Shown here: in pieces, positions 17,951 through 26,084 of the stretch
Layout: each line of letters begins with the position of its first letter
Numbering within the stretch: position 1 is the first letter of the stretch
From: Treponema sp.
GTDB lineage: Bacteria; Spirochaetota; Spirochaetia; Treponematales; Treponemataceae
Length of the DNA: 64,000 nt
NCBI GenBank assembly: GCA_017619795.1
Contig: JAFZRP010000104.1
Location: 85,284 to 149,283, forward strand
Direction: 5' to 3'
Made by a program: the position numbers and the translations under genes
Notes under the pieces: generated by a model
Told to the model about the DNA's origin: nothing
The model's database searches: none
What the model saw: the letters and a program-made list of their open reading frames with translations, nothing else

Positions 17951-17976
17951 AAATGTTCCTTCGCAAACATTTTTTT
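17951..17976 (+). terminator. Weak terminator after bactofilin
   Basis: AAATGTT (17951-17957) pairs with AACATTT (17966-17972), followed by T residues. AT-only apart from one pair, so weak. Confidence 0.45.
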
Positions 17977-17977
17977 C

Positions 17978-18005
17978 TTGACAATTGCGTATTATGGTTT
18001 ATGAT
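17978..18005 (+). promoter_or_regulatory. Promoter of the sugar ABC transporter operon
   Basis: TTGACA at 17978-17983, 16-base spacer, TATGAT at 18000-18005. The 8-bp repeat array starts 9 bases after the -10 box, so the predicted leader RNA consists almost entirely of the repeats. Confidence 0.65.
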
Positions 18006-18013
18006 AAAAATAT

Positions 18014-18085
18014 GCAAGTCAACTAGTATGCAAGTATACGAGTACACAAGTAAACTTGTATGAAAGTATGCAGGTGTACAAGTAT
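18014..18085 (+). repeat. Degenerate 8-bp tandem repeat array, nine units
   Basis: Nine contiguous octamers with consensus RCAAGTAT: gcaagtca, actagtat, gcaagtat, acgagtac, acaagtaa, acttgtat, gaaagtat, gcaggtgt, acaagtat. The period is exact although units have diverged. It occupies the gap between the promoter and the ribosome-binding site (GGAG at 18094) of the ABC transporter. No similar array is seen elsewhere in the window. Confidence 0.85.
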
Positions 18086-18105
18086 ATCTGTTGCGGAGTC
18101 AAAAA

Positions 18106-19026
18106 ATGTCATTAAAATCTGTAGAGTTTAAAAGATACATGCGGCGGAACTGGCAGTATTATGTGCTGCTTTTAATTCCGGTAATTTACTACATCATCTT
18201 CCGCTATATTCCAATGGCAGGAAACATTATTGCGTTCAGGCGTTATAGGGCAGGACACAGTATTTTTGGAGATGAATGGAGCGGCTTAAAATATTTTAAG
18301 CAGTTTATCGGCGATAAAACGTTCTGGCGTGCATTCAGAAATACACTTTCTCTTAACGTAATTTATCTTCTTTTCCGATTCCCGCTTACACTTATTTTTG
18401 CACTTCTCCTGAACGAAATACACAATATTCATTGGAAAAAGTTTGTTCAGACCGTTTCATATCTTCCGCACTTCATCTCAATGGTAATTGTTACCGGTAT
18501 GATTCGCGAAGTTCTTTCTACGCATGGACCAATAAACGCAATCATCAAAAATCTGACAGGTGGAACAATATCGTTTATCGCTCTTCCTGAATGGTTTACT
18601 TCAATATTCGTTGTTTCAGGAATCTGGCAGAGTTTGGGTTGGGGTACAATCCTTTATCTTGCAGCAATTTCTAATATAAATCCTTCGCTTTATGAGGCAG
18701 CCGAGGTAGACGGTGCTAATCATTTTCAGCGCGTATGGCACGTAACAATTCCGTGTATTCTGCCAACAATTACAACGCTTCTTATTCTTGATATTGGTGG
18801 TTTGATTGGTTCTGGCGGCGCCTTTGAAAAGGTATTCCTTTTGTATAATCCAATGACTTACGAAAAAGCTGATATTATTTCTACCTTTGTATTCCGTATG
18901 GGTCTTGGTTCCGGTAACTACAGTTATGCAACTGCAGTCAATTTGTTTGAAGGGCTTTTAAACCTTATCCTGCTTTCTGTGGCTAATCTTACGTCTAAGA
19001 AAGTTTCTGGTTCAAGCTTGTGGTAG
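18106..19026 (+). CDS. Sugar ABC transporter permease (LplB/UgpA type)
   Basis: 306-residue inner-membrane permease of a carbohydrate importer, about six membrane segments. The cytoplasmic EAA loop YEAAEVDGANHFQRVWHVTIP contacts the ATPase. The length and start RNWQYYVLLLIPVIYYIIF are typical of the LplB group serving oligo- or polysaccharide importers. ATG 18106 is preferred over TTG 18091, with GGAG at 18094-18097. First gene of a three-gene operon with a second permease and a binding lipoprotein; no ATPase gene is present, so a shared MsiK-like ATPase elsewhere is expected. The substrate cannot be told from sequence. Confidence 0.9.
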   Translation: MSLKSVEFKRYMRRNWQYYVLLLIPVIYYIIFRYIPMAGNIIAFRRYRAGHSIFGDEWSGLKYFKQFIGDKTFWRAFRNTLSLNVIYLLFRFPLTLIFALLLNEIHNIHWKKFVQTVSYLPHFISMVIVTGMIREVLSTHGPINAIIKNLTGGTISFIALPEWFTSIFVVSGIWQSLGWGTILYLAAISNINPSLYEAAEVDGANHFQRVWHVTIPCILPTITTLLILDIGGLIGSGGAFEKVFLLYNPMTYEKADIISTFVFRMGLGSGNYSYATAVNLFEGLLNLILLSVANLTSKKVSGSSLW

Positions 19027-19046
19027 GCAGCAGGGAGAAGATGACG

Positions 19047-19967
19047 ATGAAAGCTAAAAATGAATTATTAAGCAGTTACACAAGCAGCGGGGTAAAGGTA
19101 CGCGAATCTGCAGGCTACATTGTTTTTAAGTTTATTAATACAGTGATAATGATTCTTGTTTGTATTGCAACGCTGTATCCGTTTTTGTATCTGGTTGCAC
19201 AATCCTTTTCTTCCGAGCAGGCAATTATGCAGGGAAAAGTTGGAATTATTCCTGTAGAGTTTAATTTTTCCACTTACGTTTCTGTGCTTGCAAAGGGCGA
19301 TTTTTTAATGAGCTATAAAAATACGCTTATTTATTCTGTGCTTGGAACAGTACTCGCAATTATATTAAGCAGCTGTATTGCGTATCCGCTTTCTAGAAAA
19401 AACTTAAAGGGCGGAAAAGTTATCTTAAAGCTCATAATCTTTACAATGTATTTTGGCGGCGGTTTGATTCCAAACTACATTCTTATGCAGAGAATGCATC
19501 TTATAAACAAGGTTGCAGGCTTTTTAATTCCATCCTTGCTCAGCACTTACTACATCATCCTTATGAAATCCTTTTTTGAAGGAACTCCGCATGAGCTGGA
19601 AGAGGCTGCCGAAATTGACGGCCTTAGCCCGATTGGTGTTTTTATAAGAATTGTGTTCCCGCTTTCCATGCCAATTATTGCAACAATGATTCTTTTTAAT
19701 GCAGTTGGTTACTGGAACAACTGGTACAGTGCCTTCCTTTATCTTGATAAAAAGGAAATGTGGCCGGTTGCATACTATCTGCGAACTATTATTACAGGTG
19801 CTTCAACCTCTGCGGATCCTGGCGAAGTAAATGCCGAAAAGATGCAGATTGCGGCAAACATAAAATCGTGCTCAATGGTGCTTATGGCTCTACCAATTAT
19901 TTGCGTGTACCCGTTCATACAAAAGTATTATGTACAGGGAATGATGCTTGGTGGAGTAAAAGAATAG
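19047..19967 (+). CDS. Sugar ABC transporter permease (LplC/UgpE type)
   Basis: 306-residue partner permease, six predicted membrane segments, EAA loop EEAAEIDGLSPIGVFIRIVFP. The motif MYFGGGLIPNYILM in the third segment and the ending YYVQGMMLGGVKE are characteristic of LplC-type permeases. ATG 19047 is preferred (AGGGAG nine bases upstream); GTG 19020 and ATG 19041 are in frame. It would pair with the preceding permease to form the channel. The binding protein follows after 38 bases. Confidence 0.9.
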   Translation: MKAKNELLSSYTSSGVKVRESAGYIVFKFINTVIMILVCIATLYPFLYLVAQSFSSEQAIMQGKVGIIPVEFNFSTYVSVLAKGDFLMSYKNTLIYSVLGTVLAIILSSCIAYPLSRKNLKGGKVILKLIIFTMYFGGGLIPNYILMQRMHLINKVAGFLIPSLLSTYYIILMKSFFEGTPHELEEAAEIDGLSPIGVFIRIVFPLSMPIIATMILFNAVGYWNNWYSAFLYLDKKEMWPVAYYLRTIITGASTSADPGEVNAEKMQIAANIKSCSMVLMALPIICVYPFIQKYYVQGMMLGGVKE

Positions 19968-20005
19968 AAAAAAAAATCATAGAAAAAGATTAGGAGGAAA
20001 AATCT

Positions 20006-21718
20006 ATGAAAAAAAATGTAGCGATTGTAGTTGCAATTACTTGTGCTGCAGCTTTGTTCACATCTTGTTCTGGTTCAAAGAAAGAAGCTGCAAAAGGCGG
20101 AGCTTCTGCCGGTGAAGCAAAGGGATACACCTTCGGCGAAGAGCAGACCTTCCATTCTGATGAAAAAGTAACTTATACTATTTCTTTCAGTGACGCTTCA
20201 TGGTATCCAAAGGTAGAAACCTGGGAAACAGAAGGTGTTTTCAAGAAGATTGAAGACAAAACAAACGTTCATCTTGCACTTACTTCTTATGATTCTGGCG
20301 ACTACAACCAGAAAATCAACCTTGCAATTAACTCTGGTTCAGCAACTTACATCATTCCAAAGGTATATGATGAAAACCAGTACGTTGCAGGCGGCGGTGT
20401 AATTCCTGTTTCTGATTACATTAAATATATGCCTAACTTCAGCGCATTCGTAAAGAATTACAAAATGGATCCTGACCTTGATACAATCAAGCAGAACGAC
20501 GGTAAGTTCTACAGACTCCCTGGTATGCATCAGGCAGCTCTTCAGGACTATACAATTATGGTTCGTGAAGACATCTTCGAAGCTGCAGGCTACAATATCC
20601 GCGAGCTTGAAAAAGACTGGACTTGGGAATCTCTGCACGATGTTCTCGTAAACGTAAAGAAATACATGGTTGGTGCTGGTCTCTGCAAGGCTGATGATTA
20701 CATCTGGTCTGACCTCTGGTGCGGTGAATCTGGAAAGGGATCTGGTGGAAACCTTCTTAAGCTTATGGGTGCTTCTTACAATGTACTTTCTGGTTGGGCA
20801 ATCGAAGGCTCAAACGGCGGTATTAAATATGACTATAACAAGAAAGAGTTCTATTCATCATCTGTAAGCCCAGACTTCAAGAAGTTCGTTACTGTTGCTA
20901 ACAGCTTTGTAAAAGACGGTATTCTTGATCCAGAAAGCTTTACACAGGCTGATGATATTGCTAACAATAAGTTCTATAACGGCGAAACAATCATTAAATC
21001 TACAAACCGTTCTACAATGTCTAACGACATTGCATCTGTAAAGAATATTCTTGGCGACAAGGCTAAGGTTTATGTAACAGCTTATCCTTCAGGAACAAAC
21101 AAGAATCTTGCAGAAACAAGCCGTCTTGAATGTGGTGTTATGATTTCTCAGAAGGCTAAAGATGAGCTTGGTGAAGATGGACTTATCAAGCTTATGCGCT
21201 TTGTAGACTGGATGTTCTATTCTAAAGAAGGTTACACACTTACAAAGTGGGGTGTTGAAGGCGAAACCTGGCACTATGTTGAATCTAACGGAATGAAGGT
21301 TAAGGCTCTTCTTCCTGGCTACAAGTGCGGCGGTCTTGGAATTGGTGGTTCAGATACAGATGTTGATATCCGTCTTAAGTGGGGATATGCTTGCGGTAAC
21401 TACTTCTATGGTCACTCAACAGCTGAATCTACAGATAACTTTACTCCAGAAGTACAGGATTTGTATGCTCGCTATGGAAAATACAAGACAGTTGCTACAG
21501 TTGATCCAAAAGCTAAACCAACTGAGGATGAACGTGAACAGCTGAATCTTTGGGCAGTTCCACTTATCGACAACATCAACGCATGGACACTTAAGTTCGT
21601 AACAGGTCAGAAGAACATTGACAGCGACTGGAATGAGTACATCAGTTCTTGTAAGAACCTTAACGTTGACAAGATTGTTGAGCTTACAAACAAGATTTAC
21701 GAAAAACAGTCAAAATAA
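20006..21718 (+). CDS. Extracellular sugar-binding lipoprotein of the ABC importer
   Basis: 570-residue solute-binding protein of the family 1 / LplA type. The N-terminus is a lipoprotein signal with lipobox FTSC (Cys near residue 22), followed by a short Ser/Gly/Ala-rich linker. The large size suits binding of oligosaccharides. Strong ribosome-binding site AGGAGG. Codon choice is uniform, as in abundant proteins, consistent with higher expression than the permeases. It ends the operon; a GC-rich hairpin follows at 21755-21791. Confidence 0.9.
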   Translation: MKKNVAIVVAITCAAALFTSCSGSKKEAAKGGASAGEAKGYTFGEEQTFHSDEKVTYTISFSDASWYPKVETWETEGVFKKIEDKTNVHLALTSYDSGDYNQKINLAINSGSATYIIPKVYDENQYVAGGGVIPVSDYIKYMPNFSAFVKNYKMDPDLDTIKQNDGKFYRLPGMHQAALQDYTIMVREDIFEAAGYNIRELEKDWTWESLHDVLVNVKKYMVGAGLCKADDYIWSDLWCGESGKGSGGNLLKLMGASYNVLSGWAIEGSNGGIKYDYNKKEFYSSSVSPDFKKFVTVANSFVKDGILDPESFTQADDIANNKFYNGETIIKSTNRSTMSNDIASVKNILGDKAKVYVTAYPSGTNKNLAETSRLECGVMISQKAKDELGEDGLIKLMRFVDWMFYSKEGYTLTKWGVEGETWHYVESNGMKVKALLPGYKCGGLGIGGSDTDVDIRLKWGYACGNYFYGHSTAESTDNFTPEVQDLYARYGKYKTVATVDPKAKPTEDEREQLNLWAVPLIDNINAWTLKFVTGQKNIDSDWNEYISSCKNLNVDKIVELTNKIYEKQSK

Positions 21719-21754
21719 AAGTCAAATCTCCTTTTTTCGGCTTTAATTAGTTTT

Positions 21755-21795
21755 CCCCGGTGTCGGCAAAATCAAATTGCTGGTACCGGGGTTTC
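21755..21795 (+). terminator. Hairpin after the ABC transporter operon
   Basis: CCCCGGT (21755-21761) pairs with ACCGGGG (21785-21791), with a large, partly structured loop and only three T afterwards. A weak terminator or 3'-end stabiliser. Confidence 0.5.
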
Positions 21796-21813
21796 CTATA
21801 AAAAAAATAATTG

Positions 21814-21841
21814 TTGACAATAATTTATAAATCAGTAAAAT
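21814..21841 (+). promoter_or_regulatory. Probable rho promoter
   Basis: TTGACA at 21814-21819, 16-base spacer, TAAAAT at 21836-21841. It implies a leader of about 195 bases before the rho start. Confidence 0.5.
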
Positions 21842-21847
21842 TAAATT

Positions 21848-22043
21848 AATCATATTTATAACAAATCTATACAAAAGACCTTTGGAAGCTACGGATTTTC
21901 TAAAGGGCTTTGAAAAAATAATCGGTTTAGTTTTTTAATTTTGTTTTTAATTTTTTAATCAATATATATTTGTAAGTTTTATTTATAAGTTCTTTAAGCA
22001 TTTTTAATAAAAATAATTTTATATATTTATGGAGTATTTTTTA
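21848..22043 (+). other. Long AT-rich rho leader with hairpin
   Basis: No gene. At 21876-21912 AAAG-A-CCTTT-G-GAA can pair with TTC-T-AAAGG-G-CTTT around a ten-base loop. The rest is T/A-rich and carries several T runs (21930-21960) able to act as pause or termination sites. Rho autoregulates through its leader in other bacteria, so an attenuating role is plausible but unproven. Confidence 0.4.
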
Positions 22044-23909
22044 ATGGCACCATTAAGAAAGCGTCGTACAGTTGCAGACGCAAAAGGTAGTCAGGAAAAC
22101 GAAGGCGAGATTCAGAATACGCTGAATTTTGACATGGGTCCTGAGAGTGAAGCTGCAGACAACGGAAATGATTCTGCAGCAGGTGAAAAATCAGAAGCAG
22201 AAAATGAACATGGAACTGAAGAAAACAAGGCTTCTGAAGGAGAGAACACCGAAGGTTCGCGGGTTGTAGTAAAGAGAAGAAGAATTGTAAAAAAGAGTGA
22301 GGATGGCGAACCAAACGAACAGAATGACAAACCGGCTGGAACTGCTTCAACATCAGCTCCTTCTGCAGCTCCAGCTCCTGCACCGTCAGCAGAACATTCT
22401 TCTGCACCAGAAGAACATCAGGATCATTCATCCTACCGAAAACCAGGTCAAATCCCTGCAAATAGACAGGCAAAGTTTACAAGAAAACCAAATCAGAATC
22501 AGACAAAAAGAACATATCCTGTAAAGAGTTATCCAGTACCAGATGCAGAAATGGCAGAGAACGCAGTTGCTGCAACAGCTGCAGCACAGGAAAACTCAGG
22601 CTCAACAGCCGCAGAGGATAATGCTAATAAGCCTCGTCTTAAGATAAATGATTTAACTGTAAAATCTATGCCGGAGCTTCGTGAATTAGCAATGCAGTAC
22701 GGTTTTACAGCAGATGATCTTGCTCCAATGAAAAAGCAGGATTTGATTTTTGTTATTTTGAAGGCACACACAGAGCACGGTGGAATTATTTTTGCTTCCG
22801 GTGCTCTTGAGATTTTACCAGACGGATACGGCTTCCTCCGTTCACCACAGAACAGCTATCTTCCTGGTCCTGATGATATCTATATCAGCCCAAGCCAGAT
22901 TCGTCTTTTCAACCTTAAGACTGGTGATACTGTTTACGGACAGACTCGTTCTCCAAAGGAAGGCGAGCGTTTCTTTGCTTTGCTCCGTATTGAAACAGTA
23001 AACTTCGACGAGCCTCGTATTGCACAGACTCGTGTTCCTTTTGAAAACTTAACACCACTTTATCCAAACGAAAAGCTTCGTCTGGAAACAGTGAGCACAG
23101 AGGTTTCTACCCGAATTGTTGACTTGTTTGCCCCAATCGGTAAAGGTCAGCGACTTTTGATTGTTGCTCCTCCAAAAGCTGGTAAAACAATCCTTATGCA
23201 GAAAATTGCAAACGCAATCACTACAAACAACCCTGAGGTTTACCTTATCGTTCTTTTGATTGATGAGCGACCAGAGGAAGTTACGGAGATGGAGCGTGCC
23301 ATTAAGGGCGAAGTTATTTCTTCTACCTTTGACGAGCAGGCTACACGCCACGTACAGGTTGCCGAAATGGTTCTTGAAAAGGCAAAACGCCTTGTAGAGC
23401 ATAAGCGCGATGTTGTAATCCTTCTTGACTCAATCACTCGTCTTGCACGTGCTTACAACCAGACAGTTCAGACTTCTGGAAAGGTTCTTTCTGGTGGTGT
23501 TGACTCTAACGCTTTGTTTAAGCCTAAGAGATTCTTTGGTGCAGCCAGAAATGTAGAAGAGGGTGGTTCACTTACAATTATTTCTACAGCTCTTATTGAA
23601 ACTGGCTCCCGAATGGATGAAGTTATCTTTGAAGAGTTCAAGGGAACAGGTAACTCAGAAATTGACCTTGACCGCAAGCTTGCTGAGCGCCGTTTGTTTC
23701 CTGCAATCAATATCAAAAAATCTGGTACACGTAAAGAGGAGCTTCTCCTTACAGAAAACGAGCTTCAGAAAATCTGGATTTTGCGAAAGGTTCTTAACCC
23801 AATGGAAGATGTTGATATTACAGAACTTATCCTTGACCGTATGAAGAAATCTAAGACAAATGAAGCATTTCTTGCAAGTATGAATGCAGGAACTGCTGGA
23901 ATGGAATAA
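22044..23909 (+). CDS. rho: Transcription termination factor Rho
   Basis: Hexameric RNA helicase that ends transcription. The N-terminal 200 residues are a charged, Ala/Pro/Gln-rich low-complexity insertion (with KRRRIVKK as a basic patch), absent from E. coli Rho. Then come Rho_N (about 207-250, [18 protein letters not shown]), the RNA-binding cold-shock-like domain (about 255-335, [19 protein letters not shown]), Walker A PPKAGKT near 375 and Walker [14 protein letters not shown] near 462. ATG 22044 is chosen because GGAG (22031-22034) lies at proper distance; the in-frame ATG at 22029 has none. The length, about 621, exceeds the usual 420 only because of the N-terminal insertion. Confidence 0.96.
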   Translation: MAPLRKRRTVADAKGSQENEGEIQNTLNFDMGPESEAADNGNDSAAGEKSEAENEHGTEENKASEGENTEGSRVVVKRRRIVKKSEDGEPNEQNDKPAGTASTSAPSAAPAPAPSAEHSSAPEEHQDHSSYRKPGQIPANRQAKFTRKPNQNQTKRTYPVKSYPVPDAEMAENAVAATAAAQENSGSTAAEDNANKPRLKINDLTVKSMPELRELAMQYGFTADDLAPMKKQDLIFVILKAHTEHGGIIFASGALEILPDGYGFLRSPQNSYLPGPDDIYISPSQIRLFNLKTGDTVYGQTRSPKEGERFFALLRIETVNFDEPRIAQTRVPFENLTPLYPNEKLRLETVSTEVSTRIVDLFAPIGKGQRLLIVAPPKAGKTILMQKIANAITTNNPEVYLIVLLIDERPEEVTEMERAIKGEVISSTFDEQATRHVQVAEMVLEKAKRLVEHKRDVVILLDSITRLARAYNQTVQTSGKVLSGGVDSNALFKPKRFFGAARNVEEGGSLTIISTALIETGSRMDEVIFEEFKGTGNSEIDLDRKLAERRLFPAINIKKSGTRKEELLLTENELQKIWILRKVLNPMEDVDITELILDRMKKSKTNEAFLASMNAGTAGME

Positions 23910-23976
23910 TAAACCGTGTTATAATATTAGACGGTAGCATACCAAAACTTAATTGTATTTTACGAGAGGTAAAAAA

Positions 23977-24345
23977 ATGGGAACATTCGCAGTAAAAGAA
24001 ACAGCAACAGGCATTATGTTTAATCTTAAAGCCGGAAATGGAGAGATTATAGCAACTTCTGAAGTTTACAATTCAAAGGATGCTTGTCTTAATGGAATTG
24101 AAAGCGTACGCAAGAACGCAGTTGCAGCTAACCTTGAAGATCAGACTGTAGAAGGCTTTGAGACTCAGAAAAACCCTAAGTTCGAAGTTTATCAGGACAA
24201 AAAAGGTGAGTACAGATTCAGACTTAAATCATCAAACGGCCAGATTATTGCTGTTGGCGAAGGCTACAAAGCTAAAGCCGGCTGTCTGAATGGCATTGAA
24301 AGCATTAAGAAGAATGCTCCGGAAGCTGATGTTAAGGAAGTATAA
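23977..24345 (+). CDS. YegP-family (DUF1508) protein, two repeats
   Basis: 122 residues made of two copies of the roughly 50-residue YegP/DUF1508 unit. Each has F-x-V/L...G...F.LK(A/S)xNGxIIAxxExYxxK.xCLNGIESxxKNA, at about residues 3-52 and 62-112. The fold is a small alpha/beta dimer; the function in bacteria is unknown. GAGAGGT lies seven bases upstream of ATG 23977; an upstream TTG at 23953 is unlikely. It follows rho by 67 bases. Confidence 0.85.
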   Translation: MGTFAVKETATGIMFNLKAGNGEIIATSEVYNSKDACLNGIESVRKNAVAANLEDQTVEGFETQKNPKFEVYQDKKGEYRFRLKSSNGQIIAVGEGYKAKAGCLNGIESIKKNAPEADVKEV

Positions 24346-24415
24346 TTATATTGATTATTTTCTAATTTTTTATTAATATTGTACATCTTCTTGTGATATT
24401 ATTATTTAAAATTTG

Positions 24416-24500
24416 GCTGACAGTGGCGGAATGATAGAAGTTCTGTTTTAAGTACAAGCTAGTGGCTGCTGGGCGTAATATCGGGCAAGATAATAGGAGT
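24416..24500 (+). pseudogene. tRNA-Leu(TAA)-like sequence in the rpmE leader
   Basis: The 5' half resembles a leucine tRNA: possible acceptor GCTGACA, then AGTGGCGGAATGATAGAAG like a Leu D-arm, then TCTGTTTTAAGTACAAG with loop TTTAAGT (anticodon TAA). The 3' half lacks a T-loop (no TTCRA) and has no complement of the acceptor, so it cannot form a complete tRNA. It ends at the ribosome-binding site TAGGAG of rpmE. Either a decayed tRNA gene or a leader that mimics one. Confidence 0.45.
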
Positions 24501-24506
24501 TATATA

Positions 24507-24719
24507 ATGAAAAAGGGAATTCATCCTAACTACAAACTTACAAAGATTACCTGCGTTTGCGGAAATGTAATCGAAACACGTTCAACTGTTGAAAATATTC
24601 ACGTTGAAATTTGTTCTGCATGCCATCCATTCTATACTGGAAAGCAGAAACTTGTTGATACTGCCGGACGTATTGACCGCTTCAACAAGAGATATGGCAT
24701 CAAGACAGAAAACAAATAA
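24507..24719 (+). CDS. rpmE: 50S ribosomal protein L31
   Basis: 70-residue L31 of the zinc-binding (C+) type: CVCG near residues 15-18 and [10 protein letters not shown] near 36-45 supply the cysteines. Starts MKKGIHPNY as usual. ATG 24507 has TAGGAG eight bases upstream; the longer in-frame start at 24462 would run through the tRNA-like leader and is rejected. A terminator follows. Being C+ type it needs zinc; I see no zinc-independent paralogue here. Confidence 0.95.
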   Translation: MKKGIHPNYKLTKITCVCGNVIETRSTVENIHVEICSACHPFYTGKQKLVDTAGRIDRFNKRYGIKTENK

Positions 24720-24741
24720 GTACAACGTTGCTTAATGCAGT

Positions 24742-24773
24742 AAAAAAGCTTCCCATTTGGAAAGCTTTTTTTA
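24742..24773. terminator. Bidirectional terminator between rpmE and the methyltransferase
   Basis: AAAGCTTCC (24745-24753) and GGAAAGCTTT (24759-24768) pair with one bulged A. T runs follow on both strands, serving the two convergent genes. Confidence 0.75.
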
Positions 24774-24790
24774 TTTAACTAAAGCAATTT

Positions 24791-25960
24791 TTAATCCAAC
24801 TTAAGCTTCCAGCAGCGGTGCGGCTTTTTGCCTTCGAAATCCTGTGGGGTGGTTTCGGCTGTTATGTCTGTACAGGTAAAGCTTGAGCCGGCAGCAGTTT
24901 TCGGCGGGATTTTGGAAAGCTCAAACTTTAGACGTTCAGAATTAGTGCTGAAGTAGAGTGTTCCGCCGGGAGAAAGAATATTAAGGCAATCCTTTACAAG
25001 CTGCGGCCAGTCTCTGTTTATATCCATAACATTCTGTGTGTTTTTACTGTTAGAAAAAGTCGGCGGGTCAAGGATGATGATGTCATACAAATCCTTTGAG
25101 GAATTACTTTTTGGTTTTGTAACGGTGCCTTGTGCTAAACTTGCTTTTGCTGCAACTGCTTTTTGCTGAAGGAAAAGAACACAATCCTGTTTTGTAAATA
25201 CATAGCGGTTTTTATCTGTAAAGCCATTAAGAGCCATGTTCTCTTTTGCCCAATTCAAATATGTGTTTGATAAATCAACAGATTCTATATAGCTTGCATT
25301 TCCCTGGGCTGCGTAAACAGAAAAGCTTCCGGTGTAGCAGAAAAGATTAAGCACAGATTTTCCACCACACGATTCCCTTATTGAAGAACGAAGCGGACGA
25401 TGATCAAAGAAAAGACCTGTGTCAAGATAGGTTGCCAAATCAATTCGGAAAAGCTGACCACATTCCTGAGTAAGCTCAAACTCCTGGATAAGCGGAGAAT
25501 TAGAAACATCTGAACTGTTTTTTTCGTACTGAGACGTTCCTTTCTGGTGCTTGCGCTGCTTTTTTACAATATGATTTTTATCAATTCCAATAACCGCTGC
25601 GGCTTGTTCTGCCATTGCATCGAGCCAGAGTTCTTCTTCTGCTTCATCTTTTTCATAAGGACGCTCGTACAAATATAAAACTGCGTAAGTCCTAGTCTTT
25701 AAATCTTCTTCAACAGAGTGGTCATTTGCAGAAAGCCGTGCATTCTGTTCTCCTAAAAAGCGCGCGCATTCAATTGTAGTAGAGATATCTGAAGGTAAAA
25801 ACTCATATACATCAAGACTGAGAGGGAGCTCCGGGATGTCCCTGTCGTAAAGTCTAAAGCAGGAGATTCTGTTTTTTCTTGCCCATTTCCTAAGGTTTTT
25901 ATATTTTTTTCTGAGTCTGTTAGCAAATAACTCAGCCTGATACTGTGTTTTATTTTCCAT
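24791..25960 (-). CDS. RlmK-like rRNA methyltransferase
   Basis: 389-residue class I SAM methyltransferase matching the C-terminal RlmK half of E. coli RlmKL, which makes m7G2069 in 23S rRNA. Shared landmarks are FANRLRKKYKNLRKWARK and CFRLYDRDIPELPL at the N-terminus, YLDTGLFFDHRPLR, SAM motif VLNLFCYTGSFSVYAA (near 210) and LDPPTFSNSK (near 300). The RlmL half with THUMP domain is absent. An extra stretch of about 20 residues with Gln/Lys/Ser near 275-295 is not in E. coli. No ribosome-binding site; an extended -10 (TGCTAAAAT) ends six bases before the ATG, suggesting leaderless translation. Confidence 0.88.
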   Translation of the reverse strand: MENKTQYQAELFANRLRKKYKNLRKWARKNRISCFRLYDRDIPELPLSLDVYEFLPSDISTTIECARFLGEQNARLSANDHSVEEDLKTRTYAVLYLYERPYEKDEAEEELWLDAMAEQAAAVIGIDKNHIVKKQRKHQKGTSQYEKNSSDVSNSPLIQEFELTQECGQLFRIDLATYLDTGLFFDHRPLRSSIRESCGGKSVLNLFCYTGSFSVYAAQGNASYIESVDLSNTYLNWAKENMALNGFTDKNRYVFTKQDCVLFLQQKAVAAKASLAQGTVTKPKSNSSKDLYDIIILDPPTFSNSKNTQNVMDINRDWPQLVKDCLNILSPGGTLYFSTNSERLKFELSKIPPKTAAGSSFTCTDITAETTPQDFEGKKPHRCWKLKLD

Positions 25961-25966
25961 ACCAGT

Positions 25967-25975
25967 ATTTTAGCA
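25967..25975 (-). promoter_or_regulatory. Extended -10 promoter of the RlmK-like gene
   Basis: Minus strand TGCTAAAAT, a TGn-extended -10, ends six bases before the ATG at 25960. No good -35 is visible. Confidence 0.5.
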
Positions 25976-26018
25976 CAAATAGCCTGATATTAGCTACACC
26001 AGTTTTTAGGTGCGCTAG

Positions 26019-26073
26019 TGTACTCTAAACAATATAATTGTTATAATACTAAAAATTGAAAACTAATTTTCAA
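26019..26073 (+). promoter_or_regulatory. Hexokinase promoter and 5' hairpin
   Basis: TATAAT at 26042-26047 with a weak -35 (TGTACT, 26019-26024, spacer 17). The predicted mRNA begins near 26054, directly at a perfect hairpin TTGAAAA-ctaa-TTTTCAA (26056-26073), which is followed by the ribosome-binding site AAAGGA. Confidence 0.5.
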
Positions 26074-26084
26074 AAGGATTTATT

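Noticed and set aside
18014..18085. CRISPR array
   Set aside because: The units are only eight bases long with no unique spacers and no cas genes nearby; it is a simple tandem repeat.
24416..24500. A functional tRNA-Leu
   Set aside because: The 3' half has no T-arm and no sequence complementary to the acceptor strand, so a complete cloverleaf cannot form.
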